In this document: one piece after another, positions 43,941 through 55,439 of the stretch
Numbering within the stretch: the stretch's first letter is position 1
How the letters are laid out: every line of letters begins with the position of its first letter
Assembly: GCF_021347895.1 (NCBI RefSeq)
Contig: NC_067130.1
Span: 28,045,817-28,109,816, forward strand
Direction of reading: 5' to 3'
DNA from: Acanthochromis polyacanthus
Taxonomy: Eukaryota; Chordata; Actinopteri; Pomacentridae
Length of the DNA stretch: 64,000 nucleotides
Notes under the pieces: model-generated
Told to the model about the DNA's origin: nothing
The model's database searches: none
The model's input: only the letters and a program-made list of their open reading frames with translations
Position numbers and translations under genes: made by a program

Positions 43941-45312
43941 CCTTCCTGATTATGGCCCATAACTTCTAGCTTCCTTTCAACTTTAACAAATTAATTGTAA
44001 ATATTAAGTTAAAGTTGATTGAGAAATAAATATTTTTTCTTCAATTTGTAGAGATAAATTAGCATAATAACATACCTATATATTGTTTTAACTCAGTTTG
44101 ACCAGGTTTTCTTTTCATCTTTATTTGCAAGTTTACACTGTTATCTGTTGTGTGTATGTCTGCTCAGGTATTTTCAACGCCACGGGGAATGTGAAGGAAT
44201 GCCTTCAGCAGAACATTTTCCTGAATGGCACCATTGGCAGCGAAGACTGTCTTTATCTGAACATCTGGGTTCCTCACAGCTGCACAGGTACAAACTAACA
44301 GACGCCCACAGGCTGTCATCTAAAATCAGTCCCTCCAGGATTTTGCAGGCGTTTTTCGAGATTGTTGTGGCCTAAAATGTCTGAATTCGTGGCAGCTTTT
44401 TACAAAAATTGCAATGTAAGTTGCGATGTTTTTAGTGTATTTGTTGCGATGAAATAATGAGAGACAGTGACAACTGCTAAAAAGTTGCATTTTTTTCAGC
44501 TTTTTGAACATGTTTCAACATTCTAATTGACAATATTTATTCCTAAACCAATTCTTTAATATGCTCCAACCCAATTACACAAGCTTGCACACCATGGTGG
44601 GAAGTTAGCACCAGCCAGATAGCATGAAGTTGTTGGAAGATTTAAGCCACAAACTGATCATTTACGATTGAATGAATCATATTTGTCAGTGGCTTACAAA
44701 GTCAATTTAATATCCTGGCACACATGTAGTCACACACACCAGTTTCATGATCTTTCGCAGTAATTTTTGTTGAGAAATGAGAAACATTAGAATCTAACAT
44801 CTGGATCTTCAAACCATAAACAAGGAAGTGAATTCAGTGATGTATGTGCATTACGTTTGTGCTGGGAACTGCTATGATTGATGGAACTTATGGGAAGCTG
44901 GCCAAAATTGCGGTGGTTGGACAAAATTGCAAGGTCACGCAGAATTGCTTGAATTTGATTGAATTGTTGTTGCAAATTCATGTAGGAACCATAAAATACA
45001 ACAACAACACTACAACTGTCTGTTTCTCTTTTAGTGTCCACTGATTTGCCCGTCATGGTCTGGATCTATGGCGGAGGCTTTATGACTGGAAACTCAATGG
45101 GTTATTTCATGGATACCAATCTTTACAGCGGCCAGCAGATCGCAGAAAGAAGAAATGTTATTGTGGTGACACTGGAATATCGTTTGGGACCTCTGGGTTT
45201 CCTGAGCACTGGAGACTCCAGTTTGCCTGGTAGTTGCCTGGTCGATTCAACTTCTAATTTAAGAAATGATTTCATGAAATCAGTAATACCTTCCATTGAC
45301 TGAATTGTTTGA

Positions 45313-45432
<120 letters not shown>

Positions 45433-46217
45433 TAGTAATTGTTTTGATTTTCCTCCAAAATTCTTTAGGATTTTTAAAATCACCAGTCAGACTTTCTTTA
45501 TAGTAATTGGCTTTAGCATTGGAGGTTTTGGTTTTGCTTAAGTTTCTCAACTTCCTGTATGTTTCCCAGTCAGCAGCATCTCTCGTCCGTCGGTATATCG
45601 CCCAGGCTTTATCCCTTTCCCTAAAGAGGGAGATGAGTTCAGAGCTAATCCATGGGAGATGTCGACCCTTAACCTTAATAGTTTTCCAAGGTGCATGTTT
45701 GTCTACCACCTTTATAAATTCAGACAGGAAAAAATCCCACGCATCTTGAACATAAGGTATTAATTGAAACCTGTCCCAGTTAATGGCAATTAAATCATTT
45801 ATAAATAAATCAAGATTAAGTTTTTTATACTGTCTGATATTAATCAATTTAGGGGGCAGTTTGGGAAGAATGATTTTCCAAACACAATAAACAATAGAAT
45901 GGTCACTGAGACAGTCAGACATAACACCGTATTTGGTGAATCTGCTGGGATGTGAAACCAGAATCCAGTCAAGAAGAGATTGAGAATGAGATGTAATGCG
46001 AGTAGGCTCACTAATTAGCTGAGTAAGATTTAAATCACTTAATAATTTTTTTCTTTGGTACATGATTTATCAAGCCAGTTCTTATTGAAGTCACCCAAAA
46101 TAATTAATTCGTTTTTCTGAGAAATAGAATTTATAGTGGTGATTATATTGTTAATAGAATCAACAGGGGATGAGGGTGGCCTATATATACTTCCAATAAT
46201 CAGCCGTTTGTTCTCAT

Positions 46218-47873
46218 TGTAGCAAGACTGCAAAGGCCCTGGAATTCCTGAGCTGATCAAAACTCAGATAAGCTCTCCCTCTCTCCAGCACTGACCAACA
46301 CCCATCTCTAGGAGGATTGAGACATTTGTATTTCTGTAGGTTTTCATTCACAGAAGGATGGAGCTCCTGTGAACATTTAAACCCCTGGAATAACTTCTTC
46401 TTCTTAAAAGACAATGACTTTCAATTATATGCTATGGATGTTTGTTTAATGAACTTTAATGCTAAAATCCCTTTTCAGCTTCAGGAGACCCTCAGCCGGA
46501 GACGTCTCTGCCTTCCACAGATCAGATAACAAGTCGTAAAACTTTATGGCAGAAGGCTGGAACAGAGAGAGACACACTCTTTAACTGAAGAGACTAATTA
46601 CTTCAAAGTTCATATTTCTAAAATTTATTTTGCTCTTTCCTGATTACCAAAGTTATAGTGAGATTATGTTGTACGTCATATCCGAATTTGATAGTTATAT
46701 CTGTTACAGAAGTCTAGATACTAATTTGTGATGTTTAATCATTTCTTCCCCAGGATACTATGGTTTTGGACTGAATTCCCTTATTAACCTCTGAATTTCC
46801 TCTCCATTTAGGTTGAATGATGACCATTGTATTTACCTGTTACCAAATCTCTGACTTGTTGTTATATTTTCACTGTGATACATATTTTTAATGTCATAAA
46901 CATAAGCATATAGTTATGAATGAAATGATTCACATCATATGAACATATGTAATAATCTACACATTTCACTTCCACACAACTGAATATGGTGGGATAGACA
47001 GATCGTGTTTTGCGCGTTTAATATCATATTTTAATCCATTCTGGACTCCTCTTTCTTCTCTACTCTGTGAGAACAAAGAGATTCCAAATTCCACCAGACT
47101 CGCGCCTAAAAGTTCTCTCTCTCCGCCCAGGTCCCCCCCTTAGCTGGACCCACAGATAAAGTCAGCCGTAGCCCACATCATCTCTCTTCTCTTCTTCGCT
47201 CTTACTCTCTATTACCTGAGGAATCAATGACAGAGATTCCCATTATTTTCTTACCTAAAGCGCGTTTTTCCTATCTTTGAAATTCCCTCACCATCTAAGT
47301 TTGTTAACTATTTATCTCTTAATATTTTTGTAACTTAAGGAGACATTTTGCTCACGTTAAGCCGAATTTTATTCGTTTAATCTGAAGAACAGATTCAGAA
47401 CCAGCATTTATTTTTCTTAATTTTGACCGTTTTTCATCAACACCCGTTTTTCTTGGTTAAAGCCTGAGAACCATCATTTTTAAGCCAAGCAACACTCAGC
47501 TGAGAACTCCGGAGGCCTGCTGGATCAGGTCTTTGCATAGAACTGATCAACCCGCGGCAGGACATCCAGGCGGCCATAACGACGACACACCGCTCCGAAC
47601 CTGCAAGTCCAGACGGTTGTGCTGCGAATCTGAAGGCCCCGCAAGTCCCAGCCCCATGACGGTTCACTTCAATAACTCCAGCTGAGTTTGTTCTGATTCC
47701 ATTCTATGGGTGATGTACTAACCGCTTGGTCATCTAATTCATTTAATCAGTTTATTCTTTTACAAATCATTAGAATTCTTAATCCAAATTACCGGTTACC
47801 TCGTCAGGTTAGCTCTGGCTAATCCTCACCATATTTCCTTCTCTCACACACACACTCCCACATTCCACACATG

Positions 47874-47927
<54 letters not shown>

Positions 47928-48196
47928 ATATCTACATTGTATATAGTTCACTTGTCATTATTTTCATAGAATAGTTAATAAATACTTCATTTTAGATCAA
48001 ACTACAGTCTTAAGTGTTTCTTTGTGTAGAATGTGGTCAATTTAACCGAGGATTCAAGACTTTTTGATATGAGATTGATCAAAATTTTTATGAATATTAA
48101 TTTTTTTATTAAAATTAATATTTTTCCCTAGAGATCTAGGGTGGTGCCCCAATTATTGATAACGAGAGCTATAAATCATAACGTAGTACCGCTACA
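46218..48196 (+). mobile_element. solo LTR nested in the LINE fragment
   Basis: 1,979 bases starting TGTAGCAAG and ending CCGCTACA, with matching inverted ends TGTAGC/GCTACA, flanked on both sides by TCAT (46214-46217 and 48197-48200), a 4-base target duplication. Inside are an AATAAA (about 47978) and a (CA)n tract. The LINE frame resumes directly on the other side. No internal gag or pol is present, so it is a solo LTR left by recombination. Superfamily (Gypsy or ERV-like) not determined. Confidence 0.75.
47875..47926. repeat. (CA)n microsatellite
   Basis: About 26 uninterrupted CA units inside the solo LTR. Confidence 0.95.
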
Positions 48197-49120
48197 TCAT
48201 GAAGTGTAACTTTAACAAAAATGCATTCAAAAAGATCAGCCTCTACAGTGGGATAAAGATGTTCAGATGTGAGATCTGTTGAAACAAAAATGGCAACACC
48301 GCCACCCCTGGAAACTCTGTCAGATCTGTATAAATTGTAATCCTCACTGGTAAAACCTACATTACTTTACCATAGTCAGAAAATGTAAATGGGTGCTGAT
48401 TTGGGATTTCCTAAGATTTAGTAAGCTGTCAATATTGTAGAGTGCCCCAGGCACTAATGTACTTATTCTAACACACCTGTTTTTTCCTTGTCTCTCCAAA
48501 GAACTAAACACATCTACTCCTACCGCTTCTCTGAGCCCAACAATATGGCTGGCAGCTTTTATCCCAGCTGGATGGGAGCTGACCACTTTGATGAGGTGCA
48601 GTACGTGTTTGGAAGATCTTTCACCAAAATGACAGAGTACTTGCCTCAACATCTTGACCTTTCTGGCTTCATGATTGCCTACTGGACCAACTTTGCCAAA
48701 ACTGGGTATGATTCAGCAGTGCACTTTGTAAGATTCTCTGTCTAAAATTTTTTGGTTCACCTTACTAAGTGTAGACGCCAATGAGATGACATATGTTGGA
48801 AACTGGTTATAATAAAATTGAAAAAATAAATTGAACAAAATGTAGTAATATCACAGAGATAAACCTGAATCAGACACTGACATAGAAATCCATAACTGCA
48901 TCATTTCAGTTTGTCTTTCTTTGATTCTGTCTACAGAGATCCCAACGAAGGAGGACTGGAAGTGCCTGTTAGATGGCCCAAATTCACCAGCACTGGACAG
49001 CAGTATCTGGAGATTCATCATCTCATGGACCAAAGCTCTGTAAAGGAGAAAATGAGGTTGCGTTATGTGCATTTCTGGACTAGCGTCCTGCCCAACCTTC
49101 CCTCAGTCTTCTCAGAATAA

Positions 49121-49751
49121 AGAGGTAATGATCACCTATGCACCTGCAATGTAATGAAATGAAAGATGGCTGCATATGTTATATTATTTTATGTTAAAAT
49201 TCAGGGATCTTTATTTTCTTAACCATATATTGTTGATCAAGTGATTTTATTCCAAGAAACTGACTTTTTACAACGTGACATACATTATTAGATGGAGGCT
49301 ACTTTATGGACACAGCTTGTGGGTTTGACATCATCCTGCATCTGATGATCTTTGGTTGCTGGCAGTAGTTAAAGTTCTTTCACCCATCCCAGACCCAACT
49401 AATGAGGAGGGGAAGATGATACAAACTGGACATGAAGACCTGCAGAGACACTGAAATGGGTTTTGGGAATTTTCCAGTTCTGCTAATAAATGAAATGTAA
49501 ATTCACTCAGGAACGAATGACTCTTTTCCATTGTTTTCTTTTGCTGCTTTTGGTACAGCATTGATGACCTGTTTCACTTGTTTATTGCAGTTGTCATGAT
49601 GTCTTGACTAAATGTGAGACTTATTGTTTTGTGTTGAAATTTTATCATTGTCTCTGTTCAGTGACCATTTCAAGTTGTGACTCGGTACATATAAAGGCAA
49701 TATTTAGACCCACATGCACAGCAGCTTTTGTAGTCCTATCGAGTCAATGTC
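49121..49751. other. 3' flank of cel copy 4, no gene seen
   Basis: Short frames only; no exon or repeat recognised up to the BEL element. Confidence 0.4.
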
Positions 49752-50698
49752 TGTTGCGCTAGTCAGCTGCCTGTGTGCTGAGGCAGAACTTTCATCCGCT
49801 GCCGCGCACGCTAGTCGGATCCATTTAAAGGTCGGATTCATTCATTCTCGAAGATGAACTGTTTGACAAGTGAGTAACCGGGAGGGTGAGCGCACGGAAA
49901 ACTCACTCTACCTAACTTTAAGTAACTGCGTGTTGTGTTCAACCTGTGAAGAGGCAGCTGGTGAGAGACTGTTCTATTTTTAGATCTTGGGTTGCGCTGT
50001 GCCGCTGCTTTCGGACGTTGAGCGCTAGCATTTAGCATTCAATTGCATTCTGTTTATGCTCTGTGCGGGCTGTGCGTAGTAGTTGTGTATTGATTCCGTG
50101 TCTACATGGTGTGGGGATAAAATGTGCAATGATTTGGGTTGTGCTCTGGTTGGCTACAGAACTCTCTTAGTTAATATTACTGTTGATTGGTAATTAGAAA
50201 TTTACTCCAGTTTAATACTTGCTGCTGTATTTATTGAGCAATGTGCAATATATTTATTGGGCATCTGTGCAATTGATGATTTGTTCTGTTCAGTGGCTAT
50301 GTATTATGAATTGGTTTGGTGAAGGCATTTTTTTCATATGCATTTTAGAGTAATTAGGTAAATGAATTAATACTATTTAAATGAGCAATTGAGTTGATTA
50401 GTTTCAATTAATTTGGAATTGAGATCTGCTAAAATCAATTAACCATTTATTTATTTATTCACTTACCTGCTGGTTATTTTATTCACTGTAAATTGTATAT
50501 TCATACTGGTGTTCAATGTGTGTTTTTTCTAAAGGTTTTTACCTGACTGACTTGTGGCATTCAAACTAAACCAAAATAAACTGAAAAGTTGGAAAAGTTA
50601 AAGGATGATGTCCAAGTAAAATCTAATGCTGACCACAGTGATTGAGCATATACCTTCAAGCGTGGCGCGCAGGAAAAGTTTAAGGGATATGCTTGACA
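49752..50698 (+). repeat. BEL 5' LTR
   Basis: 947 bases, TG...CA ends, uninterrupted; the reference for recognising the insertion in the 3' LTR. Confidence 0.9.
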
Positions 50699-50744
50699 GT
50701 AAAAACCAGTGCCAGTCAGCGGCAAAATAAGTATCAAAGCTACA

Positions 50745-50985
50745 AAGCCATTGCTCCAGCTCAAAGCCCAAAGCAATCGCTCCAGCTCAAGCCCAAAGCA
50801 ATCGCTCCAGCTCAAAGCTCAAAGCAATCGCTCCAGCTCAAGCCCAAAGCAAACGCTCCAACTCTTAAAAGCTCAAAGCAATCGCTCCAGCTCTCAAAGC
50901 CCAAAGCAATCGCTCCAGCTCTCAAGGCCCAAGGCAATCGCTCCAGCTCTCAAAGCCTAAAGCTCCAGCTCTTAAAGCTCCGGCC
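50745..50985 (+). repeat. 26-30 base tandem repeats in BEL leader
   Basis: About eight direct units of the type GCAATCGCTCCAGCTCAAAG, with length changes between units, between the 5' LTR and gag. The unit length is not a fixed multiple of three, so it is probably a leader repeat and not protein-coding. Confidence 0.85.
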
Positions 50986-51008
50986 CCAAGCCCAAGCACC
51001 AATTCAAG

Positions 51009-51506
51009 ATGGCAGAAGCAAAAGCCCTGCAGCAGTTAAAGACAAACAGAATGACGGCTAAGAAGCAGTTCTCTCGACTGGCCAATTCAATTGCAAGGTC
51101 TTGTAAAAACATGTCTTATGAGGAACTGCAGGACGCCCACACAAGAATTGCGCTGGAAGCGGATAAGGTAATTGACGCAAACAATGATCTAGAGACGGCA
51201 CTCTTGGAGGCTTGGAAGAAAGAGGGGGAATCTGAGTCGAAAGAGGAACAACGCGAGGATATCAAGAACACTGCCTGCGAATGTGAGCAAAGGTTAGAGG
51301 AGGAGCAAAGTAACATTCAGAAAGCCATTTGGAGCAACTTTGGCTGTCCAGAGTTGTCCACGGCATTGGAATTGGCTGAGGCTGACTGTGGGAGGTTCTC
51401 CGACTCCACCACCGATTCGAACTTGGAAGCATATGAGTTCATGCTAAGCCGGTTGGAGACTCAAGTCAAGGCCACAAAGGAAGCGCATTACAAATGGAGT
51501 CGTTAG
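51009..51506 (+). CDS. BEL gag N-terminal part
   Basis: 165 codons from ATG at 51009 to a TAG at 51504-51506. The product is rich in Glu, Lys and Ala and predicted helical (MAEAKALQQLKTNRMTAKKQ, then EADKVIDANNDLETALLEAW), like the coiled-coil start of BEL gag. The next frame continues in the same register directly after the TAG, so this is one gag-pol frame split by a single stop. Confidence 0.75.
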   Translation: MAEAKALQQLKTNRMTAKKQFSRLANSIARSCKNMSYEELQDAHTRIALEADKVIDANNDLETALLEAWKKEGESESKEEQREDIKNTACECEQRLEEEQSNIQKAIWSNFGCPELSTALELAEADCGRFSDSTTDSNLEAYEFMLSRLETQVKATKEAHYKWSR

Positions 51507-54500
51507 GCTCCTTTAGGGGAAAGAGAAGACCTTTTCCAGAGATTAAAGGCAGTGGAGATCAGCACAGCCAAGCTAATTTCCGGAAAAGCTGCTCTGATAC
51601 GAGCAAAGGTGGGGAGTGAAGTGCATAACGCCCCTGTCTTGAGCCCCCAGACTCCTGCCATAAAGCTGAGACCCACTGCACTCCCAAGATTTGATGGGAA
51701 TCGGAGAAGTTTCTACAGCTGGCGCAAAGACTGGGAAGCCCTCCAGAGGCAGGGTGAACCTACTGGCTCAAGGGAGGTCCGGAAATTCCAATTACTGGAT
51801 AGTCTTGAAGACAAGGTGGCAAAAGATCTGCGACTGTCCACATGTGCTACGGCAGAAGAGATATTCCGAGTGTTGGAGAACCGGTTCGGAAACAAAACTG
51901 TCATAGCGCTGGAGATAGTGGAGGAGCTGCAAGCACTACCCCCAGTGAGGGGCCACCAGCCTCGGAAAATTGTGGACCTCGTTAGGGTGGTGGAGAAGGC
52001 CCTGAGTGATTTGAGTGAGCTGGGTGATACCGGAGCGCTGAAGAACCCACTGATGACAAAATCATTGGAAAGCAAGCTACCAGATTTGCTAAAGAAAGAG
52101 TGGCTTTTGTTTGTTTCAGAGAAGAAGGACGAAGAACCTCAAAGAGACCGATTTGGGTTGTTGCTGTCATTTCTGAAAGGTCAAGAGCAAATTTATGAAG
52201 AGTTGGAGCAGTTGAAGGATGAGGAATTCTCAAGGAAGGAGCCGAAAGCACTGCCAAAGCATGCTAGAACTAAGACTACAAGGTTAGCTAATCTGCAAGG
52301 GGGCTGTGTCATCTGTGGGGAAAGTGGTCACAGCCGGAGGCTGTACCGATGCAAGAAGTTCAGAGCTCTTGCCCTTGTGGAAAGGAAGGAAGCGGTCCGA
52401 AAGTTTGGAGCTTGCATTGACTGTCTTGAGGTCCACGAAGAGGGAGAGTGCAAAGCCTCATTTTTCTGCAAAGATGAGCGTTGTAAGGGCAAAGGAGGGA
52501 GAGAACATCACTACCTTCTATGTCCCAACGTTACAAGCTCCCAAAGAGGGTCGTCTAAGGTTAAGGCAAAAATGACTTCCACAGTTCATGCTGGCAAAAA
52601 GTGCACTGAAGATCAGGAAGAATTCTTGTTCCAGCTGTCTCCAGAACTGGCCAAGCAATGCCGAAATGTCTTCTGTAATACAGCTGCAAGGACACTGAAC
52701 TCTGGAATAAGTGAGCAACTGTTGTGCAAAGACGGTCTCAGAGAGTTTCCTGTGATCATGATGATACTTCAAGTCACTGCCAATGCTGGGCAGAGAATTG
52801 GAACATTAATAGATCTGGCATCGGACACTAACTACATAACTCATGAAGCTGCAAGTGACCTAAACCTGAGGAGTGAAGATGTCACTCTCGTCGTGCATGG
52901 AGTCGGAGGCATGCAAGTGACGGTGGAGACAAAAAGATACCTTCTGAAAGTCCGAGTGAGCACCACGAAGGGAACCTTGAGATCCCACCAACTTATTTGC
53001 TACGGCCTTGATAGCATAGCGGAGATCCACCATCATGTCTCAGCCCGAAAGCTACATAAGATCTTCCCGGAAGTCCCACAGGAAGAGCTTGTCCGTCCGA
53101 GAGAGATCCAGCTTCTCATCAGCCACAAGGAGGGCCAGCTCGTCCCACAAAAGGTGCGCACAGTTGGGGATCTAGTCTTGTGGGATGGACCTTTGGGAAA
53201 GACTGTTGCCGGCTCTCATCCAGATCTCATAGAGGAGGTTGACATTACTGCCCATGCGTCCAGAACCCACTTTGCCCGTTCTATGCGTACCGCTGCCGAA
53301 AAGTACTCAGAATTCACCCACAAGAGCAAAGGACCATCTACAGCCATCCTGGCTACCACCTCAAACACCAGTCGAGATTTTTTAGGCTGGTGGAGGTGGG
53401 ATAGCATAGGTGCTGCCTGTGAGCCTCGTTGCGGAGGGTGTCTGTGCGGAAAGTGTCAGCCCGGAGGGAAGGAGATGACCCTCTCTGAGGAAAGGGAGTT
53501 GGAGCAAATCAAGGGTTGTTTGACATATATACCAGGAGACCACCACAGCGACAAGCCCCATTGGCACACTAAGTACCCCTGCATAGAGGATCCATCGACA
53601 CTGCCAAACAACAAAAGGGCCGTGGAAGCAACGTTCTTGAGGATCCAGCGACGATTAAACAAGGAGCCAGAGTGGAAGGAGGCCTACAGAGCCCAAGTTC
53701 ATGACATGCTCGAGCGAAAAGCTGCCATTAAGCTCACTGAAGAGATGGTGGAAAGCTGGACTGGGCCTGTCTGGTATGTAAGTCATCTTATTGCTCCCAA
53801 TCCCCATTCTGTCACCACCCCTGTCCGTTTGGTTTGGAACAGTAGTCAGAGATTCAAGGGCCAGAGTCTCAATGATCTCCTCATCAAGGGCCCTGATGTG
53901 CTGAACAGCATTCGTGCTGTCCTTCTGCGGTTTCGACAAGGCGTCTTCGCTGCTTTGGGTGATATAAGAAAAATGTATAATTCAGTCTGGTTGGAGGACA
54001 GAGAAGTGCATGTTCATCGCTTCTTCTGGAGGGATTCTGAGGCTGAAGACATCACGGAGTTTGCCATCACGAGAGTTAACATTGGCGATAAGCCTGCTGG
54101 GTGCATTGCCCAAGTTGCTTTGAGAGAGACCGCGAAGCTGTCGGAGTTTGCCCACCTCAAGGAAGAGTGCCGGGTGCTTGAGGAGGACACATATGTGGAC
54201 GACATACTCACTTCTCATAACAACTTGGAGCAGCTGAAACATATTACCGCTAATGTTGGGAGAATCTTAGAAGCAGGTGGCTTCCACTTGAAACCGTGGG
54301 TGTACTCTGGTCAAAGTGGGAGGGACCCAGGGGAGCAAAAGGAAGCTCCTTCCACAATCTTCCTGCTTCCAAATCAACTCACAGAGAAGGATAACAAGGC
54401 ACTGGGCATGGGCTATACTCCAGTGACTGACGAACTCCACCTGATGCTATCCGTGAACTTCTCGAGGAAGCGGAGGAAAATGAGACTTGGGAACAATCTG

Positions 54501-55367
54501 TCAAAAGAGGAGGTGAGGTGGCAAGCCCCAAAGGCACTCACGCGGAGAGAGCTTCTTAGTCAAGTTGCCGGGCTTTTTGATCCTCTTGGGCTTGTAACCC
54601 CCATTAAACAGAAGGGGGCCATACTTGTAAGACGGGCTTTTCAAGAAGCCAAGGGAGCGGGCAGCCAAGCTGAGAACACTTGGGATACACTGCTCTCAGA
54701 ATCGCTAAGGGAAGACGCGATCAGCCTCTTGGAGGACTATGTCGAGCTTGGCCAGCTAAGATTTCCCAGAGCATTGACACCACCTGAGCCAGTTTCTAAA
54801 CCTTGGGGCGTCACGTTCTCTGATGGCAGTGAACACTCCTACGGAGCGGTGTTATATCTGAGGTGGAGCTGCCATGAGAACGTGGTGGTTCGTTTGGTGG
54901 AGTCAAAAGCCAAGCTGACTCCTTTGGACCACAAGGGAGATGCGGTCAAGGCTGAAGTTTGTGGAGCTGTGTTTGCTGCCAGGTTGAAAAGGTACTTTGA
55001 GAAAAGCTGTCGGATGAGTGTGGAGAGATGGTGCCACCTGGTCGACAGTCAAACGGTCCTGGGGGCAATCCAGCGAGAGAGCTATGGGTACCAGACCTTT
55101 TTTGCCAACCGAGTTGGAGAAATACAGAGTAGCACAAATATCCAAGACTGGTGGTGGATACCGGGGCCCCTAAACATAGCTGACATTATCACGAGAGGAG
55201 CAAGACCCGAAGAGTTGAGCCAAGAGTCAGAGTGGCAAACAGGGCCCAAGTTTCTCTACCTCCCAGAAAGTGAATGGCCGGTGAAGTCAGCAAAAGACGT
55301 TGCAGCAGCTGCAAGAGAGAAAGTAATTAAGCTTCAAAAGAAAGTGTTCGTTGCTGCGCTGACCTGA
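51507..55367 (+). CDS. BEL gag-pol: nucleocapsid, protease, reverse transcriptase, RNase H
   Basis: Same frame as the preceding gag piece, 1,286 codons to a TGA at 55365-55367, with no natural ATG near its start. Order: capsid-like region (FDGNRRSFYSWRKDWEALQ), Cys/His zinc region (CVICGESGH, then CIDCLEVHEEGEC), aspartic protease (TLIDLASDTNYI, where Asp-Leu-Ala-Ser replaces the usual Asp-x-Gly-Ser), reverse transcriptase with VRLVWNSS and the YVDD box (near 54190), and RNase H (FSDGSEHSYGAVLY, EVCGAVFAARL). These are the BEL/Pao hallmarks. The Gly-to-Ala change in the protease site would probably reduce activity. Confidence 0.85.
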   Translation, partial: APLGEREDLFQRLKAVEISTAKLISGKAALIRAKVGSEVHNAPVLSPQTPAIKLRPTALPRFDGNRRSFYSWRKDWEALQRQGEPTGSREVRKFQLLDSLEDKVAKDLRLSTCATAEEIFRVLENRFGNKTVIALEIVEELQALPPVRGHQPRKIVDLVRVVEKALSDLSELGDTGALKNPLMTKSLESKLPDLLKKEWLLFVSEKKDEEPQRDRFGLLLSFLKGQEQIYEELEQLKDEEFSRKEPKALPKHARTKTTRLANLQGGCVICGESGHSRRLYRCKKFRALALVERKEAVRKFGACIDCLEVHEEGECKASFFCKDERCKGKGGREHHYLLCPNVTSSQRGSSKVKAKMTSTVHAGKKCTEDQEEFLFQLSPELAKQCRNVFCNTAARTLNSGISEQLLCKDGLREFPVIMMILQVTANAGQRIGTLIDLASDTNYITHEAASDLNLRSEDVTLVVHGVGGMQVTVETKRYLLKVRVSTTKGTLRSHQLICYGLDSIAEIHHHVSARKLHKIFPEVPQEELVRPREIQLLISHKEGQLVPQKVRTVGDLVLWDGPLGKTVAGSHPDLIEEVDITAHASRTHFARSMRTAAEKYSEFTHKSKGPSTAILATTSNTSRDFLGWWRWDSIGAACEPRCGGCLCGKCQPGGKEMTLSEERELEQIKGCLTYIPGDHHSDKPHWHTKYPCIEDPSTLPNNKRAVEATFLRIQRRLNKEPEWKEAYRAQVHDMLERKAAIKLTEEMVESWTGPVWYVSHLIAPNPHSVTTPVRLVWNSSQRFKGQSLNDLLIKGPDVLNSIRAVLLRFRQGVFAALGDIRKMYNSVWLEDREVHVHRFFWRDSEAEDITEFAITRVNIGDKPAGCIAQVALRETAKLSEFAHLKEECRVLEEDTYVDDILTSHNNLEQLKHITANVGRILEAGGFHLKPWVYSGQSGRDPGEQKEAPSTIFLLPNQLTEKDNKALGMGYTPVTDELHLMLSVNFSRKRRKMRLGNNLSKEEVRWQAPKALTRRELLSQVAGLFDPLGLVTPIKQKGAILVRRAFQEAKGAGSQAENTWDTLLSESLREDAISLLEDYVELGQLRFPRALTPPEPVSKPWGVTFSDGSEHSYGAVLYLRWSCHENVVVRLVESKAKLTPLDHKGDAVKAEVCGAVFAARLKRYFEKSCRMSVERWCHLVDSQTVLGAIQRESYGYQTFFANRVGEIQSSTNIQDWWWIPGPLNIADIITRGARPEELSQESEWQTGPKFLYLPESEWPVKSAKDVAAAAREKVIKLQKKVFVAALT

Positions 55368-55439
55368 TCCAAAGCTAAAGTCATTGGAGCAAACCCAAGT
55401 GACCCTAACCTGAACTGCACAGACCCCCTACAGCGACAG

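Noticed and set aside
50693..51061. Gln/Pro/Lys-rich repeat protein before gag
   Set aside because: The frame exists only because of the tandem leader repeats; unit lengths shift the frame and no start context is seen.
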